A stretch of 64,000 nt of DNA from Desulfobotulus pelophilus (GTDB lineage: Bacteria; Desulfobacterota; Desulfobacteria; Desulfobacterales; ASO4-4). Of this stretch, positions 10,029 to 18,676 are shown one piece after another; within the stretch, counting starts at the first letter, position 1; each line of letters starts with the position of its first letter. The stretch lies in NCBI RefSeq assembly GCF_026155325.1, contig NZ_JAPFPW010000005.1, forward strand, positions 124,001-188,000, written 5' to 3'. Position numbers and translations under genes: made by a program. The notes beneath the pieces were generated by a model that saw only the letters and a program-made list of their open reading frames with translations, did no database searches and was not told the DNA's origin.

Positions 10029-12008
10029 TCAGCGGACCGTAGCTGTGGCAGCAGCGGGTTGTTCCGGGATTCTGGGAAAAAGGAGGACAAAACGTATGCC
10101 GCCTTCTTCCGGGCTTTCACACAGGATGCTTCCCCTCAGGGTCTGGGAGACCAGGTTATAGACAATGTGCATGCCAAGACCTGTTCCTCCGCTGCCCCTT
10201 GCGGTGGTGTAGAAGGGATCGAAAATATGCTTCAGGGTCTGGGCGGAAACACCTTTCCCATTATCCCGGTAGATCATCTTTACCATATCACCGCTTTGTT
10301 GGATGTCAAAATGCATTTCACCCCTGTCTTCCGGATCGAAGGCATGGGTCAGGGAGTTCAGGATGAGATTGGTGGCAATCTGGGAAATGGCTCCGGGATT
10401 CTGGTAAAGTTCCAGTTTTTCCGGGCAATGGATAATGGTCTTGTGATGGGTATGGCGCAGTCGTGGTGTGAGGCTGAGTATGGTGTCTTCCAGATGGTTT
10501 CTGAGCAGAAAGCGTCGTTGCAGGTTGCTGGTCTGGTCCACGGCAACCTGCTTGAAACCCGTTATGAGGTCTGCTGCTCGCTTCAGATTGGTTTCAAGGA
10601 TATCCGTTGCCTCTACAGCCGTTGACATATAGGCAGTGAAATCGGATTGGCGAAGTTCCCCCGAAGAAAATGTTTTTTGGATTTGCCGGGTTTTTTCCCC
10701 AAGAAATGAGGCTGCTGTGATGCTGTTCCCCACGGGGGTATTGATTTCATGGGAAATACCTGCCACCAGTGAGCCCAGAGAGGCCATTTTTTCCGATTGG
10801 ACCAGCTGCTCCCGTGTATTCTGAAGAGCTTCTATGGATTCCTGCAATTCCCGGTTCATCCGTTCCAGCTCAAGGCTTCGTTCCCTCAGGGCGGTTTCCG
10901 TTTCCTTCTGTACCGTAATATCAAAGGCCATTTCGTATCGGACCATGCGCCCGTCGGGCCACCGTATGCCACGGCTCAGGCAGCGGAACCAGTTGAGTGT
11001 GCTTTCGTTGAAGAACTCATGGGTGTGGGGCTGGTCTCCATAGGTATGGAGGCCGTTGCAGTGAGAACAGGGAGTCTGTGTACCGTGAATTACCTCATGG
11101 CAGATTTTTCCCGTTGCATCTCCCCATAACTGCTTGAATGCCTGATTGACAAAGAGAATGCGATGGGTGGCAGGGTCTGTCACATAGATCACCTCATGGA
11201 TACTGTCAAAAATAGATAGCAGCTGTTCCCTTTCCTCATTGAGGGTGGCTGTCCGCTCTTCGACCCTTTTTTCCAGCTCCTGATTCAGGGCCTGCAGTCG
11301 GGTGAGGATCTCGTTAATGGTATGGACCAGCTGTCCCAGTTCATCCTCTTCATTGCCTGGCGGGATGGAGATGCGTTTTTCTTCTGGTCGGGAAGGATGG
11401 ATGGTGGCAATTTCCCGGGTCATGCGCAGAAGGGGACGGGCCAGGCTTCGGTAGAAAATATAGGAAAGAAGCGTGGCGATGACGAGATACTGGATAAGAT
11501 CCATGAGAAGGCCGGTTCCGGTCCGTCGGAGCAGTCCCGTAAAAATGGGGTAGCCGTCAATCTCTATTTCAATATAGCCTACGGTTTCATTATAGCTTCC
11601 ATCTGTTTCCGGTTGAAAAATCAAGGAGTGACGGAAGGGGGGAGGCTGAGGAATCACACTTCGTAATGGGCGGAAAAAAACTACCTCATGCAGATTATCT
11701 TTCTGAACAAAAACGGCGCCAAAATCATCCACAAGGCGAACACGGCCAATGATTGGAAGGCTGAGAAGGCCGTTGGCAATGCGTTCGCCGAGTTTCGCAT
11801 CCAGATGATACAGTGCCTGGGCGGCAGAGGCTTCACTGATGGCAAAAAGCTGATGCACATGATCTTCCAGAATGTCAATTTCGCTGAGGTAATCCAGACT
11901 GGCTCGGATTCCGCTGGTAATAAGACCCATGATCATGGTCAGGGCAAGAACCCATAGTACCTGACGAAGCGCTAGTTTGCGGCGGGTATGCCGGTATAGT
12001 CCGTTCAT
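10029..12008 (-). CDS. Membrane PAS sensor histidine kinase with HAMP domain
   Basis: 659 residues. TM1 is at about 17-35 and TM2 at about 166-187, enclosing a periplasmic region of some 130 residues. HAMP follows at about 188-240, then a PAS domain at 262-370 holding a cysteine motif (Cys303, Cys314, Cys317). The HisKA box has the phospho-acceptor His420 in AGISHEINTP, and the HATPase has N box NLILNSLTHA, G1 DNGKG (592-596) and G2 GTGLGM (608-613). The start overlaps the preceding periplasmic binding-protein gene by 4 bases, which strongly suggests that the binding protein is the ligand-sensing partner. No cognate response regulator is adjacent; the next gene is an IclR regulator. Confidence 0.92.
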   Translation of the reverse strand: MNGLYRHTRRKLALRQVLWVLALTMIMGLITSGIRASLDYLSEIDILEDHVHQLFAISEASAAQALYHLDAKLGERIANGLLSLPIIGRVRLVDDFGAVFVQKDNLHEVVFFRPLRSVIPQPPPFRHSLIFQPETDGSYNETVGYIEIEIDGYPIFTGLLRRTGTGLLMDLIQYLVIATLLSYIFYRSLARPLLRMTREIATIHPSRPEEKRISIPPGNEEDELGQLVHTINEILTRLQALNQELEKRVEERTATLNEEREQLLSIFDSIHEVIYVTDPATHRILFVNQAFKQLWGDATGKICHEVIHGTQTPCSHCNGLHTYGDQPHTHEFFNESTLNWFRCLSRGIRWPDGRMVRYEMAFDITVQKETETALRERSLELERMNRELQESIEALQNTREQLVQSEKMASLGSLVAGISHEINTPVGNSITAASFLGEKTRQIQKTFSSGELRQSDFTAYMSTAVEATDILETNLKRAADLITGFKQVAVDQTSNLQRRFLLRNHLEDTILSLTPRLRHTHHKTIIHCPEKLELYQNPGAISQIATNLILNSLTHAFDPEDRGEMHFDIQQSGDMVKMIYRDNGKGVSAQTLKHIFDPFYTTARGSGGTGLGMHIVYNLVSQTLRGSILCESPEEGGIRFVLLFPRIPEQPAAATATVR

Positions 12009-12790
12009 TGCGGTCCCCCATGGCTGGGCTCGATGATGGCATTCAGATAATCAATCAGTGTGCCGTCTTTTTTCATTTCTGCTATGGCCTCATTGATGGC
12101 CGGAAGCAGCATGGCTGCAGGACTGGTTCTGGCAATTCCGATATGGAGATCCCATGAATCCAGAGGCTGGGAATGGATGTCAAGAAATATGGCGTCGGGA
12201 GAAGCAGCAAGGTGAGCCTGAAGACTGCTTTCCTTGGCTATGAGCAGGTCGATGCGACCAGCAGCGAGAATTCGCAGGCCTGCCTCCACTCCCGGGAGAA
12301 GTTCAGTCCTGAATCCATGTTTTCTGGCAGCATCTTCGATATGGGGAGAATGGCCGGGAACCAGCCCGATGGTGTATTCCCTGAGGTCATATATGTCGTT
12401 AAATGGGATATGTGCATATTTTCGGGTATCGTAGCAAATGAGGGTTCGGCTGGTAAAAAGGGGATCGGAGTAGAGCAGAAGGGAGTTCAGTGATTCCTGT
12501 TTCTGGACCAGAAGAACACCATCCAGACGGCCGAATTCCAGCATGCGGACTACGCGCAGCCATGGGTGGATTACTACCTGTATGTGGCGGCCTGTATGGG
12601 AAAAAATCGTGGCAACCAGGTCGATGCCCGGCCCTTTGCTGGTAGGGCCGTAGCCTCCCTCTACCCAGGGGGGCATGGGATCCGTTCCGAGAAGGTAGGG
12701 TATGTCGGCTCGCAGATTTCCCTGCCCAAGGCAAATGCCCAGGTAAAAGAAAAGCAGTAAGGCGCTATTCCGCAGAGAAAAAAAGGTCAT
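12005..12790 (-). CDS. Periplasmic solute-binding protein (SBP_bac_3 type), partner of the downstream kinase
   Basis: 261 residues with an N-terminal signal peptide (hydrophobic LLLFFYLGICLG, cleavage around residue 28). The remainder follows the family 3 extracellular solute-binding fold: PPW near the start, the GPGIDLVATIF segment, ILAAGRIDLLIAKES and a C-terminal MKKDGTLIDYL helix. No ABC permease or ATPase genes are nearby. The 4-base overlap with the histidine kinase start suggests a sensory rather than transport role. Ligand unknown; amino acids are typical of the family. Confidence 0.85.
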   Translation of the reverse strand: MTFFSLRNSALLLFFYLGICLGQGNLRADIPYLLGTDPMPPWVEGGYGPTSKGPGIDLVATIFSHTGRHIQVVIHPWLRVVRMLEFGRLDGVLLVQKQESLNSLLLYSDPLFTSRTLICYDTRKYAHIPFNDIYDLREYTIGLVPGHSPHIEDAARKHGFRTELLPGVEAGLRILAAGRIDLLIAKESSLQAHLAASPDAIFLDIHSQPLDSWDLHIGIARTSPAAMLLPAINEAIAEMKKDGTLIDYLNAIIEPSHGGPQ

Positions 12791-13213
12791 GAAATTTCAA
12801 TCATGGGTTCAGGGTTCGCCTGTCCGGGTGGTTTTTTCCGTCACGGCAAAAAAACATGGCCACTGAGCAGCAACCTTTTCCTTGCTTTCTGTGTCCCTAT
12901 GTATGGTGAAGTCAATATGAGTCGCAAGGGATTTCGCATGCAGCCGGAACAGACGTTTTTTTCTGTCAGTTAAAACCGCAGGGCTATAGCTGGAAAGGGC
13001 GCACAGTCCGAAATGGTTAAGCGGTGTTTGTCTTGGATGCCAGTTTCCGTAGTTGGCGCCATATGACAGTAAACCGTCAGCTACGTATGCTGCATGGTGA
13101 CTTTTAGGCATGTTACTGTAAAAGAGAAATTGATTTTGTTTTCAATTTCCAAAAGCTGCCGACTTCCCATATTCAAAAAGGTATGGAAAGGCTCTGAAGG
13201 AATTTCCCGGAGT
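12791..13213. other. Intergenic region without a supported gene
   Basis: About 420 bases between the binding-protein gene and the large lipoprotein gene, both on the minus strand. A 100-codon minus-strand frame exists (12809-13111) but has no convincing ribosome site, signal or family resemblance. I see no tRNA or clear terminator here. The upstream part should contain the promoter of the binding-protein/kinase operon. Confidence 0.4.
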
Positions 13214-15406
13214 TTATCGGTCGGGAAACCACGGTCTGGTGTCGGATACATCAGGGATACCGTCTCCGTCTGAGTCAGGATCGAGCAGAAGACCCGTTGC
13301 ATCGATGACTTCCTGTGTTGCCAGTACAGAAAAAAAGTCCGGCCTGCCATCTCCGTCTGTGTCAAAGCGGGCAGCGGCCAGAGCAGGAAAAGCGTCATAA
13401 GTAAGAACTCCCTGCCGGATGCGAAGCAGGGCTTTTGGAAATTTTGCTTCGGTTATGGTTATGCCCTCTAAAGCTTGATAGGCTTCATGAAACCATCCCA
13501 TATAACCCCATGCCTCTGCTGTACGAAAGGCCATCTGTTCTGCGATGAGGGGGTCATGAAACTGGTCAGCAAGGACGGCACATTCCGCAAGAATCCCACG
13601 GGCACGATCATCTCGAATGCCAAAATGATAATATATACGGGAAATTTTAAAAAGAAACTGCAGTTTTTCTTCAATTAGCCGGTCTCCGTACAGGGTAGGA
13701 TCCGTATTATTCATAAGAAACCGGTGGACTCGTTCATGTTCTGTGAGAATCCGACGGTGCAGGGATCCGGCATTCAGACTGCGGCTGAGAATGGCGATTC
13801 TGTGGATGATGGTTGCACTGCGGTGGGAAGGAGTGATGTCTTCAAAGCTATCCATGGCCATGGAAAAAAGTGATTCGGCAAGCGATGGCAGGGATTCGCT
13901 AAAGGCCTGAGCAAGGCTTGCCAGGCACTCTGCCGCCTCATGGCCGGAAAGATGATGGTGAATGCGTGCGATTTCTTCTTCTGCAAAGGATCGGGCTTTT
14001 TCATACTGTCCAGACTGGATAAGGGCCGTTGCCAGGCGTCTGGTTTCAGGTAGCAGGATTTTTTTTCCCTGGGAAGACTGGCGCAGGCCAGCCAGATGCT
14101 GAGTTAGAAGAGGAGCCTGCAAGCCGGCTTCAAGGCGTGACGCAAGAGCCCGTGTGGCAAGTGTGCGATGGAGGGTGGGAGGGTCACAGCTTGCAATCCA
14201 TGCAACAATGGCCTCTTCGTTTTTAACAGGACCCATGGCCGAGGCAAGGCGGATGGCCAGATCCTTCTGAATGAGAGGAGGCGCGCGAAAATTGTGCCGT
14301 TGCAGATCCGCCTGCAGGATGGCAAGGGATTCCGGTTCCATGGAAGGATCAGGATGTATGATAAAGGGCAGTACCGTTGGGATCTGATGCCGGAGGTTCA
14401 TGGCTTCTTCGTGCAGTCCGGATGAGAAAAGACTTTCACCGACGGAAGGAAGCCATATCTCAAAGCTATTACCGGATTTTGATGCACGGAGGGCCTGTTG
14501 CCAGTCTGCCATTAGAACGGTATACAGCTGGCTGACTTTTTCCCGGTTCCCTATTTCTCCGTAAATACGAAGGAGATGCACTGTTGCAATGGAGCGGTGT
14601 GTTTCCGGCTGCCACCAGTCCTGACGGGTGATAAAATAAGTGTGGCCGAGATCTTCCTCTTCCTGAGAGCCGGACTGTCCTGTGGAGTTCCGGATCAGGG
14701 GAATGAGTTTTTCCATGATGATGGCAATGCGTTCTGCCGTCATCACATCCTGCCGGTCAATGGCCATACCTGCGGCAATTCGGAGGGTGTAAAATGTGCG
14801 GAGAGTTTCTTCGGGTAGCGGAGTTTTTTTTCTGAGGTAGTTTTCAATGGACTGAAAGGTTTTTTGCATTTCTTCATAATTTTTTTCAGAATGATGGAAC
14901 TCCAGCCATAGAAGCTGAACAGGAAGCGTTTTCCTTTCATTTTTCGGAAAGCTTGCATCCAGGCGTTGCAGCAGGATTGACGCTTCCTTTTCCAGGCCAA
15001 GCCCCATGAGGTGGCAGTAGGCCAGCCGGTAGACAAAGAAGCGGTTTTTTTTCTCAAGCCGGGTATCTGCCACATGAAGTGCTGCGTCCATTTCTTCCCG
15101 CATGAGAAGAATACGGGCCAGAATTTCATGATAATGGGGGTGCTGCTCCGGATTGGGGAAACGGTTCATTACCTGCCACACAAAGCTTGCGGGAGATGCC
15201 CCCGAAGTGTGGAAAAGTGCTGCCCTTGCCCGGTTGTTATTACCGGGAAGATCATCGGGGTGCATGGTGTAATCCGCAGGCAGCGGGTACAGATTGTCGA
15301 GGCTGAGCCGGTAGACCCTGGTTTCTTTTTCATAAAAGGAAGAATGGGTGCAGCCCCAGAGTAAAACAAGGGAGGAAAAGGAGAGCAGGAGTGTGCGCAG
15401 TCTCAT
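13214..15406 (-). CDS. Large outer lipoprotein with C-terminal calcium-binding-type repeats
   Basis: About 730 residues from the chosen ATG at 15406. That start gives a clean lipoprotein signal, MRLRTLLLSFSSLVLLWGC, and overlaps the upstream gene stop as ATGA. The body is helical and TPR-like, consistent with a repeat scaffold. The C-terminus carries two Asp-rich stretches, DTDGDGRPDF and DPDSDGDGIPD, of the thrombospondin type 3/EF-hand-like calcium-binding kind, ending DTRPWFPDR. A longer in-frame start at 15475 is possible but would bury the signal sequence. I do not recognise a named family; a periplasmic or surface scaffold is the most that can be said. Confidence 0.8.
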   Translation of the reverse strand: MRLRTLLLSFSSLVLLWGCTHSSFYEKETRVYRLSLDNLYPLPADYTMHPDDLPGNNNRARAALFHTSGASPASFVWQVMNRFPNPEQHPHYHEILARILLMREEMDAALHVADTRLEKKNRFFVYRLAYCHLMGLGLEKEASILLQRLDASFPKNERKTLPVQLLWLEFHHSEKNYEEMQKTFQSIENYLRKKTPLPEETLRTFYTLRIAAGMAIDRQDVMTAERIAIIMEKLIPLIRNSTGQSGSQEEEDLGHTYFITRQDWWQPETHRSIATVHLLRIYGEIGNREKVSQLYTVLMADWQQALRASKSGNSFEIWLPSVGESLFSSGLHEEAMNLRHQIPTVLPFIIHPDPSMEPESLAILQADLQRHNFRAPPLIQKDLAIRLASAMGPVKNEEAIVAWIASCDPPTLHRTLATRALASRLEAGLQAPLLTQHLAGLRQSSQGKKILLPETRRLATALIQSGQYEKARSFAEEEIARIHHHLSGHEAAECLASLAQAFSESLPSLAESLFSMAMDSFEDITPSHRSATIIHRIAILSRSLNAGSLHRRILTEHERVHRFLMNNTDPTLYGDRLIEEKLQFLFKISRIYYHFGIRDDRARGILAECAVLADQFHDPLIAEQMAFRTAEAWGYMGWFHEAYQALEGITITEAKFPKALLRIRQGVLTYDAFPALAAARFDTDGDGRPDFFSVLATQEVIDATGLLLDPDSDGDGIPDVSDTRPWFPDR

Positions 15407-15705
15407 GATCCGGACCGTGCGGAGGCGATATGAAAGGATGGTGGTTTCATGGCCGTATGGTGACATAGGGGGCATTTCCCCGGTTTTGTGAATCTCCTGC
15501 GGTCCGTGAACTCATACCCACAGGATGGGCATTCTGCCGGAATATGATGAATTCGTTGATTCAGCGACCGGAGGCTTTTTTCCACATGGGGAAGTGCGCG
15601 GAGGATTTCCTTTTCAGAAAGCCTCAGCGTGGTGGATAAATCCCTCAGACTATGGGGACCTTCCATGAGAAGTTGCCGGATTTTCTGCCTGTGGGTGTGC
15701 TCCAT
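15403..15705 (-). CDS. Small HTH-zinc ribbon putative transcriptional regulator
   Basis: About 100 residues from ATG 15705 (MEHTHRQKIRQLL), 14 bases after the dGTPase-like stop. An upstream in-frame ATG at 15762 would overlap that gene. An N-terminal winged-HTH (RDLSTTLRLSEKEILRALPHVEKSL) is followed by a zinc ribbon with two CxxC knuckles (CPSC and CPLC). This matches the small archaeal/bacterial regulators with an HTH fused to a Zn ribbon (COG3357-like). It sits between the HD-family hydrolase and the lipoprotein in one minus-strand run, overlapping the lipoprotein start by 4 bases. Targets unknown. Confidence 0.8.
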   Translation of the reverse strand: MEHTHRQKIRQLLMEGPHSLRDLSTTLRLSEKEILRALPHVEKSLRSLNQRIHHIPAECPSCGYEFTDRRRFTKPGKCPLCHHTAMKPPSFHIASARSGS

Positions 15706-15719
15706 TGGAAATCTTTCTG

Positions 15720-16862
15720 TCAGCCCATGCGTATGGTTCGGGGTCGGAGGGACTCCGGGCACTGTTCCAGAAAATAGCTGTCCGTCATGCCGGAAATAAA
15801 ATCCCGCACAATGGCTGCATCCCTGTGGCTGCGGATATAGTCTTTATCCATGTGATGAAGAAAGTGGGTGAAGACAGGGCTGTTTTCTCTTCTGAGAGCC
15901 AGATCGTCCATAAATCGGCTGAAAAGAAGATGGAAGAGATCCCGGATGCCATGAAGGTGTTGCTTGATGGCAGGGTTCAGATAAATGGCCTCCATATTAA
16001 ATTGCCTGAGGGTAAAAAGGGCATGGGAAATCTCAGGGCTGAAGCGGATGGCCTCACCGGCCTGGCTGCTAGCAATAATATCGGTGACCAGGCGGTAGAC
16101 GATGGTTCCGTTGGTCTCCCCCAGAATAGCTACGGATGCAGCAGGCAGATCTTCCCTGCGGATGATACCGATGCGGATGGCGTCTTCAATATCTCTGCCG
16201 ATATAGGCAATGGTATCTGCCATGCGCATGACACAGCCTTCATAGGTCATGGGGGTGAGCGGAGTTTCCGGATGGTGGATGAGCGTGTCTATTTCTGTTT
16301 CAAGAGTACGGAAATTTTTATTAATTTCCGGTTTCAGTGCAATGTCGTGAACTTCACCATCGTGGCAGAGAATGCCGTCCAGAGTCTGGATGCTTAAATT
16401 CCATCCCCTGCCCTTGCGCTCCACTTTGTCAAGAAACTGAACGCTCTGGGCATTGTGCTGGAAGGTCCCGATGCCGCAGGCAAGACATATGTCCGATAAA
16501 AAGCGTTCGCCATCGTGGCCAAAGGGAGAGTGGCCTATGTCATGCCCAAGGGCAATGGCTTCAATGAGATCTTCATTCAGCCCCAGAAAGCGGCCGATGG
16601 TACGTCCTATTTTCGACACAAGCTGCACATGCAGCACCCTGTGTGTGAGGTGATCGTTGCGGATGAGGCTGAATACCTGAGTTTTATCGATGTATCGGGT
16701 ATAGGCCATGGAGTGCAGAATGCGGTCGCTGTCCACGCTGAATGGGAAACGGTAATCTGTGGTAAGTTTTGCTTCGGAACAGCGGCGCACGGCTTCCTTG
16801 CCTGCGGCGGCATGGGAACAAAAGGGTCTGTTTTTTTGTACTTCATTGGAAAGGGAAGACAT
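15720..16862 (-). CDS. dGTPase-like HD-domain triphosphohydrolase
   Basis: About 380 residues from ATG 16862 (MSSLSNEVQKN), which has an AGG-containing ribosome site. The alternative ATG at 16889 lies inside the hairpin downstream of mrp and is less likely. The HD metal site is clear: His in THRVLHV, then ALGHDIGHSPFGHDGE, and a downstream MADTIAYIGRDIED aspartate motif. This is the dNTP triphosphohydrolase family (Dgt/SAMHD1-related), which cleaves dNTPs to nucleosides and triphosphate. The DKTQVF segment early in the protein is also typical. It heads the run with the HTH-Zn-ribbon protein and the lipoprotein. Substrate preference cannot be read from the sequence. Confidence 0.88.
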   Translation of the reverse strand: MSSLSNEVQKNRPFCSHAAAGKEAVRRCSEAKLTTDYRFPFSVDSDRILHSMAYTRYIDKTQVFSLIRNDHLTHRVLHVQLVSKIGRTIGRFLGLNEDLIEAIALGHDIGHSPFGHDGERFLSDICLACGIGTFQHNAQSVQFLDKVERKGRGWNLSIQTLDGILCHDGEVHDIALKPEINKNFRTLETEIDTLIHHPETPLTPMTYEGCVMRMADTIAYIGRDIEDAIRIGIIRREDLPAASVAILGETNGTIVYRLVTDIIASSQAGEAIRFSPEISHALFTLRQFNMEAIYLNPAIKQHLHGIRDLFHLLFSRFMDDLALRRENSPVFTHFLHHMDKDYIRSHRDAAIVRDFISGMTDSYFLEQCPESLRPRTIRMG

Positions 16863-16879
16863 GGCCCTCCAGGGGAAAG

Positions 16880-16902
16880 CGGGCCGCATGTCAGGCGGCC
16901 CG
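16880..16902 (-). terminator. GC-rich hairpin after mrp
   Basis: Perfect 8-bp stem CGGGCCGC / GCGGCCCG with a 7-base loop, starting 6 bases after the mrp stop at 16909. The T-tract on the minus strand is short (CTTTCCCC), so termination may be partial and allow readthrough into the dGTPase-like gene. Confidence 0.55.
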
Positions 16903-16908
16903 CATGTT

Positions 16909-17736
16909 TCAGAGACGATCCATGAGATTTTTGATAACGGTTTCCAGATCCCTTGTAAAGCCGGAATCTGTTCGGGCTATGGGTTCTCCTGCATCGCAGG
17001 CATCCACAACCTTGGCATCGTAGGGCAGGGTGCCGAGAAATGCAATCCCCGTTGCCAGGGCTGTGGCCTGTCCGCCTCCTGTTTTGAAAAGGGCAATGCG
17101 CTGGTTGCAGTGGGGGCAGTCAAAGGGACCCATGTTTTCAACAAGACCTGCAATTTCAAGGTGGACAGTTTTGCAGAAGTTGATGGATTTCCGTACATCG
17201 GCCAGGGCCACTTCCTGGGGTGTGGTTACCACAATGGCTTTAGCGTCGGGAACACTCTGCACCACGGTCAGGGGTTCATCTCCGGTGCCGGGAGGTGCGT
17301 CGATGATCAGAAAATCCAGGGTTCCCCATTCAACGGAAGTGATGAACTGCTGAATCATACCGGATTTGGCAGGGCCGCGCCAGATGACGGCCTGATCCTT
17401 GTCCTGCATCAGTGACTGCATGGAGATAACGCCCAGATTGTTTCCTCCATCAGCAGGAATCAGACGCTTTTCCTCGGAAACATCCAAAAGCCCTGAAAGT
17501 CCCATCATCTGGGCAATGCTGGGGCCATGGAGGTCTACATCCATCAGGCCGGTTTTGAAGCCTTTTTCGGCAAGGGCAACGGCGAGGTTGGTAGCAAGGG
17601 AGCTTTTGCCAACGCCACCCTTACCGCTCATTACCAGAAGCTTATGTCGGATTTTCCCAAGGGATTCCTTCATCATTGCTTCTTTTTCATCTACGGGTTT
17701 CTTTTTTTTCTGATCGGGCATTTTTTCGTGAATCAT
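16909..17736 (-). CDS. mrp: Mrp/NBP35-family iron-sulfur carrier ATPase
   Basis: 275 residues. The deviant Walker A is SGKGGVGKSS at 37-46, followed by the MDVDLHGPS switch and the DAPPGTGDE motif near 146-154. A C-terminal CPHC motif (Cys207, Cys210) is the bridging Fe-S cluster site of this family. Mrp/ApbC proteins assemble or carry [4Fe-4S] clusters to target apoproteins. The N-terminus is Lys-rich and has no added ferredoxin or DUF59 domain. An iron-sulfur carrier fits an organism with many Fe-S redox enzymes. It is flanked by an intergenic region of about 210 bases upstream. Confidence 0.92.
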   Translation of the reverse strand: MIHEKMPDQKKKKPVDEKEAMMKESLGKIRHKLLVMSGKGGVGKSSLATNLAVALAEKGFKTGLMDVDLHGPSIAQMMGLSGLLDVSEEKRLIPADGGNNLGVISMQSLMQDKDQAVIWRGPAKSGMIQQFITSVEWGTLDFLIIDAPPGTGDEPLTVVQSVPDAKAIVVTTPQEVALADVRKSINFCKTVHLEIAGLVENMGPFDCPHCNQRIALFKTGGGQATALATGIAFLGTLPYDAKVVDACDAGEPIARTDSGFTRDLETVIKNLMDRL

Positions 17737-17944
17737 TTTTCTCTCCTACCGGTTAGACAGGCTATGGGTTGGGAATGTTTCAGCTGAATCTGGAAAAAGA
17801 CAGCCCGCAGATGGGAACCGCCGCTTTTCCAAACTCTTCCGGAAGCAGTCCGGAGAAGCAGTAAAAGTTGACCGATAGGGTTGTATTGCCTTGGATGAAA
17901 GGCGTCAATAGAATTGTTTTGAGACATGGCTCATAAGTCCGTTC

Positions 17945-18676
17945 TCAGGCTTTTCTGGTGGGCAGGAGAGGCGGAGAAAGGGTCGTAAGCCGGAAAACCG
18001 AGGGGTCGATGGGGTCTGCAGGTGTTATCTGGCGGATACGCAGGCGCAGGATATATTCCCCGCTTTCAATTTCCCATACCCTTGGATTGTCGGAAAGGGT
18101 GGTCAGAGTATACAGAACGGCCCTTCGCCTGAGACGTTCCATTCGCAGGATTTCACCCGATTCATCCAGTGCTATGCGGGCTTGAACATGCCTGCCATCC
18201 ACAAGAAGGAAGGTGGACGGTCCGTCATAGACTACGGATGTCCAGCGGGGCAGGGGAATTTCACCTGCCAGTAATCTGGAGAGTTCATCCATATCGAGGG
18301 AAAGGCCCATAAGTCTGCGTGTGATGGCAGAAAGGGATGCTGCCCTATGGATTTTTCCCGTTTCAGAGTCCCGTATGGCAGCCTGATCTGGCCCTGCCGT
18401 CATCTCCATGACGGGTGTACCCATGGGGGAAAGGGCCGCTATGCGTATGCCTCTTGTATGGGATACGGCATAGGCGAGTTGCAGGGTTCCTCCCGGAGGC
18501 AGGTTTTCAGGAAGGGTCAGTACGGCTCGGCCTGTGAAATGCTGAGGTAAGGTCTGTCGGGCCTGGAGAACGGCGGGAATGGCACCCGAATCCATGGGCA
18601 TGGGAGTTGTACGGCTGCATGCAGCCGCAGCTGCCATAAAGGCCAGGCATAGAATAAAACGAAAAGCCGTGGTCAT
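17945..18676 (-). CDS. LolB-like lipoprotein (DUF4292 type)
   Basis: 243 residues with a lipoprotein signal: hydrophobic core LCLAFMAAAA and a cysteine at about residue 20 (AAAAAC). The rest is beta-rich, with LLVDGRHVQARIALDESGEILR and a C-terminal LRIRQITPADPIDPSVF, resembling the LolA/LolB-like DUF4292 fold. Such proteins are thought to bind lipid or help place lipoproteins in the outer membrane. The ATG overlaps the stop of the TPR lipoprotein gene by 4 bases, indicating coupled translation. The exact role is inferred only. Confidence 0.75.
   Translation of the reverse strand: MTTAFRFILCLAFMAAAAACSRTTPMPMDSGAIPAVLQARQTLPQHFTGRAVLTLPENLPPGGTLQLAYAVSHTRGIRIAALSPMGTPVMEMTAGPDQAAIRDSETGKIHRAASLSAITRRLMGLSLDMDELSRLLAGEIPLPRWTSVVYDGPSTFLLVDGRHVQARIALDESGEILRMERLRRRAVLYTLTTLSDNPRVWEIESGEYILRLRIRQITPADPIDPSVFRLTTLSPPLLPTRKA

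Noticed and set aside
12809-13111. 100-codon minus-strand frame upstream of the large lipoprotein
   Set aside because: No ribosome site, no signal and no family resemblance; probably chance.
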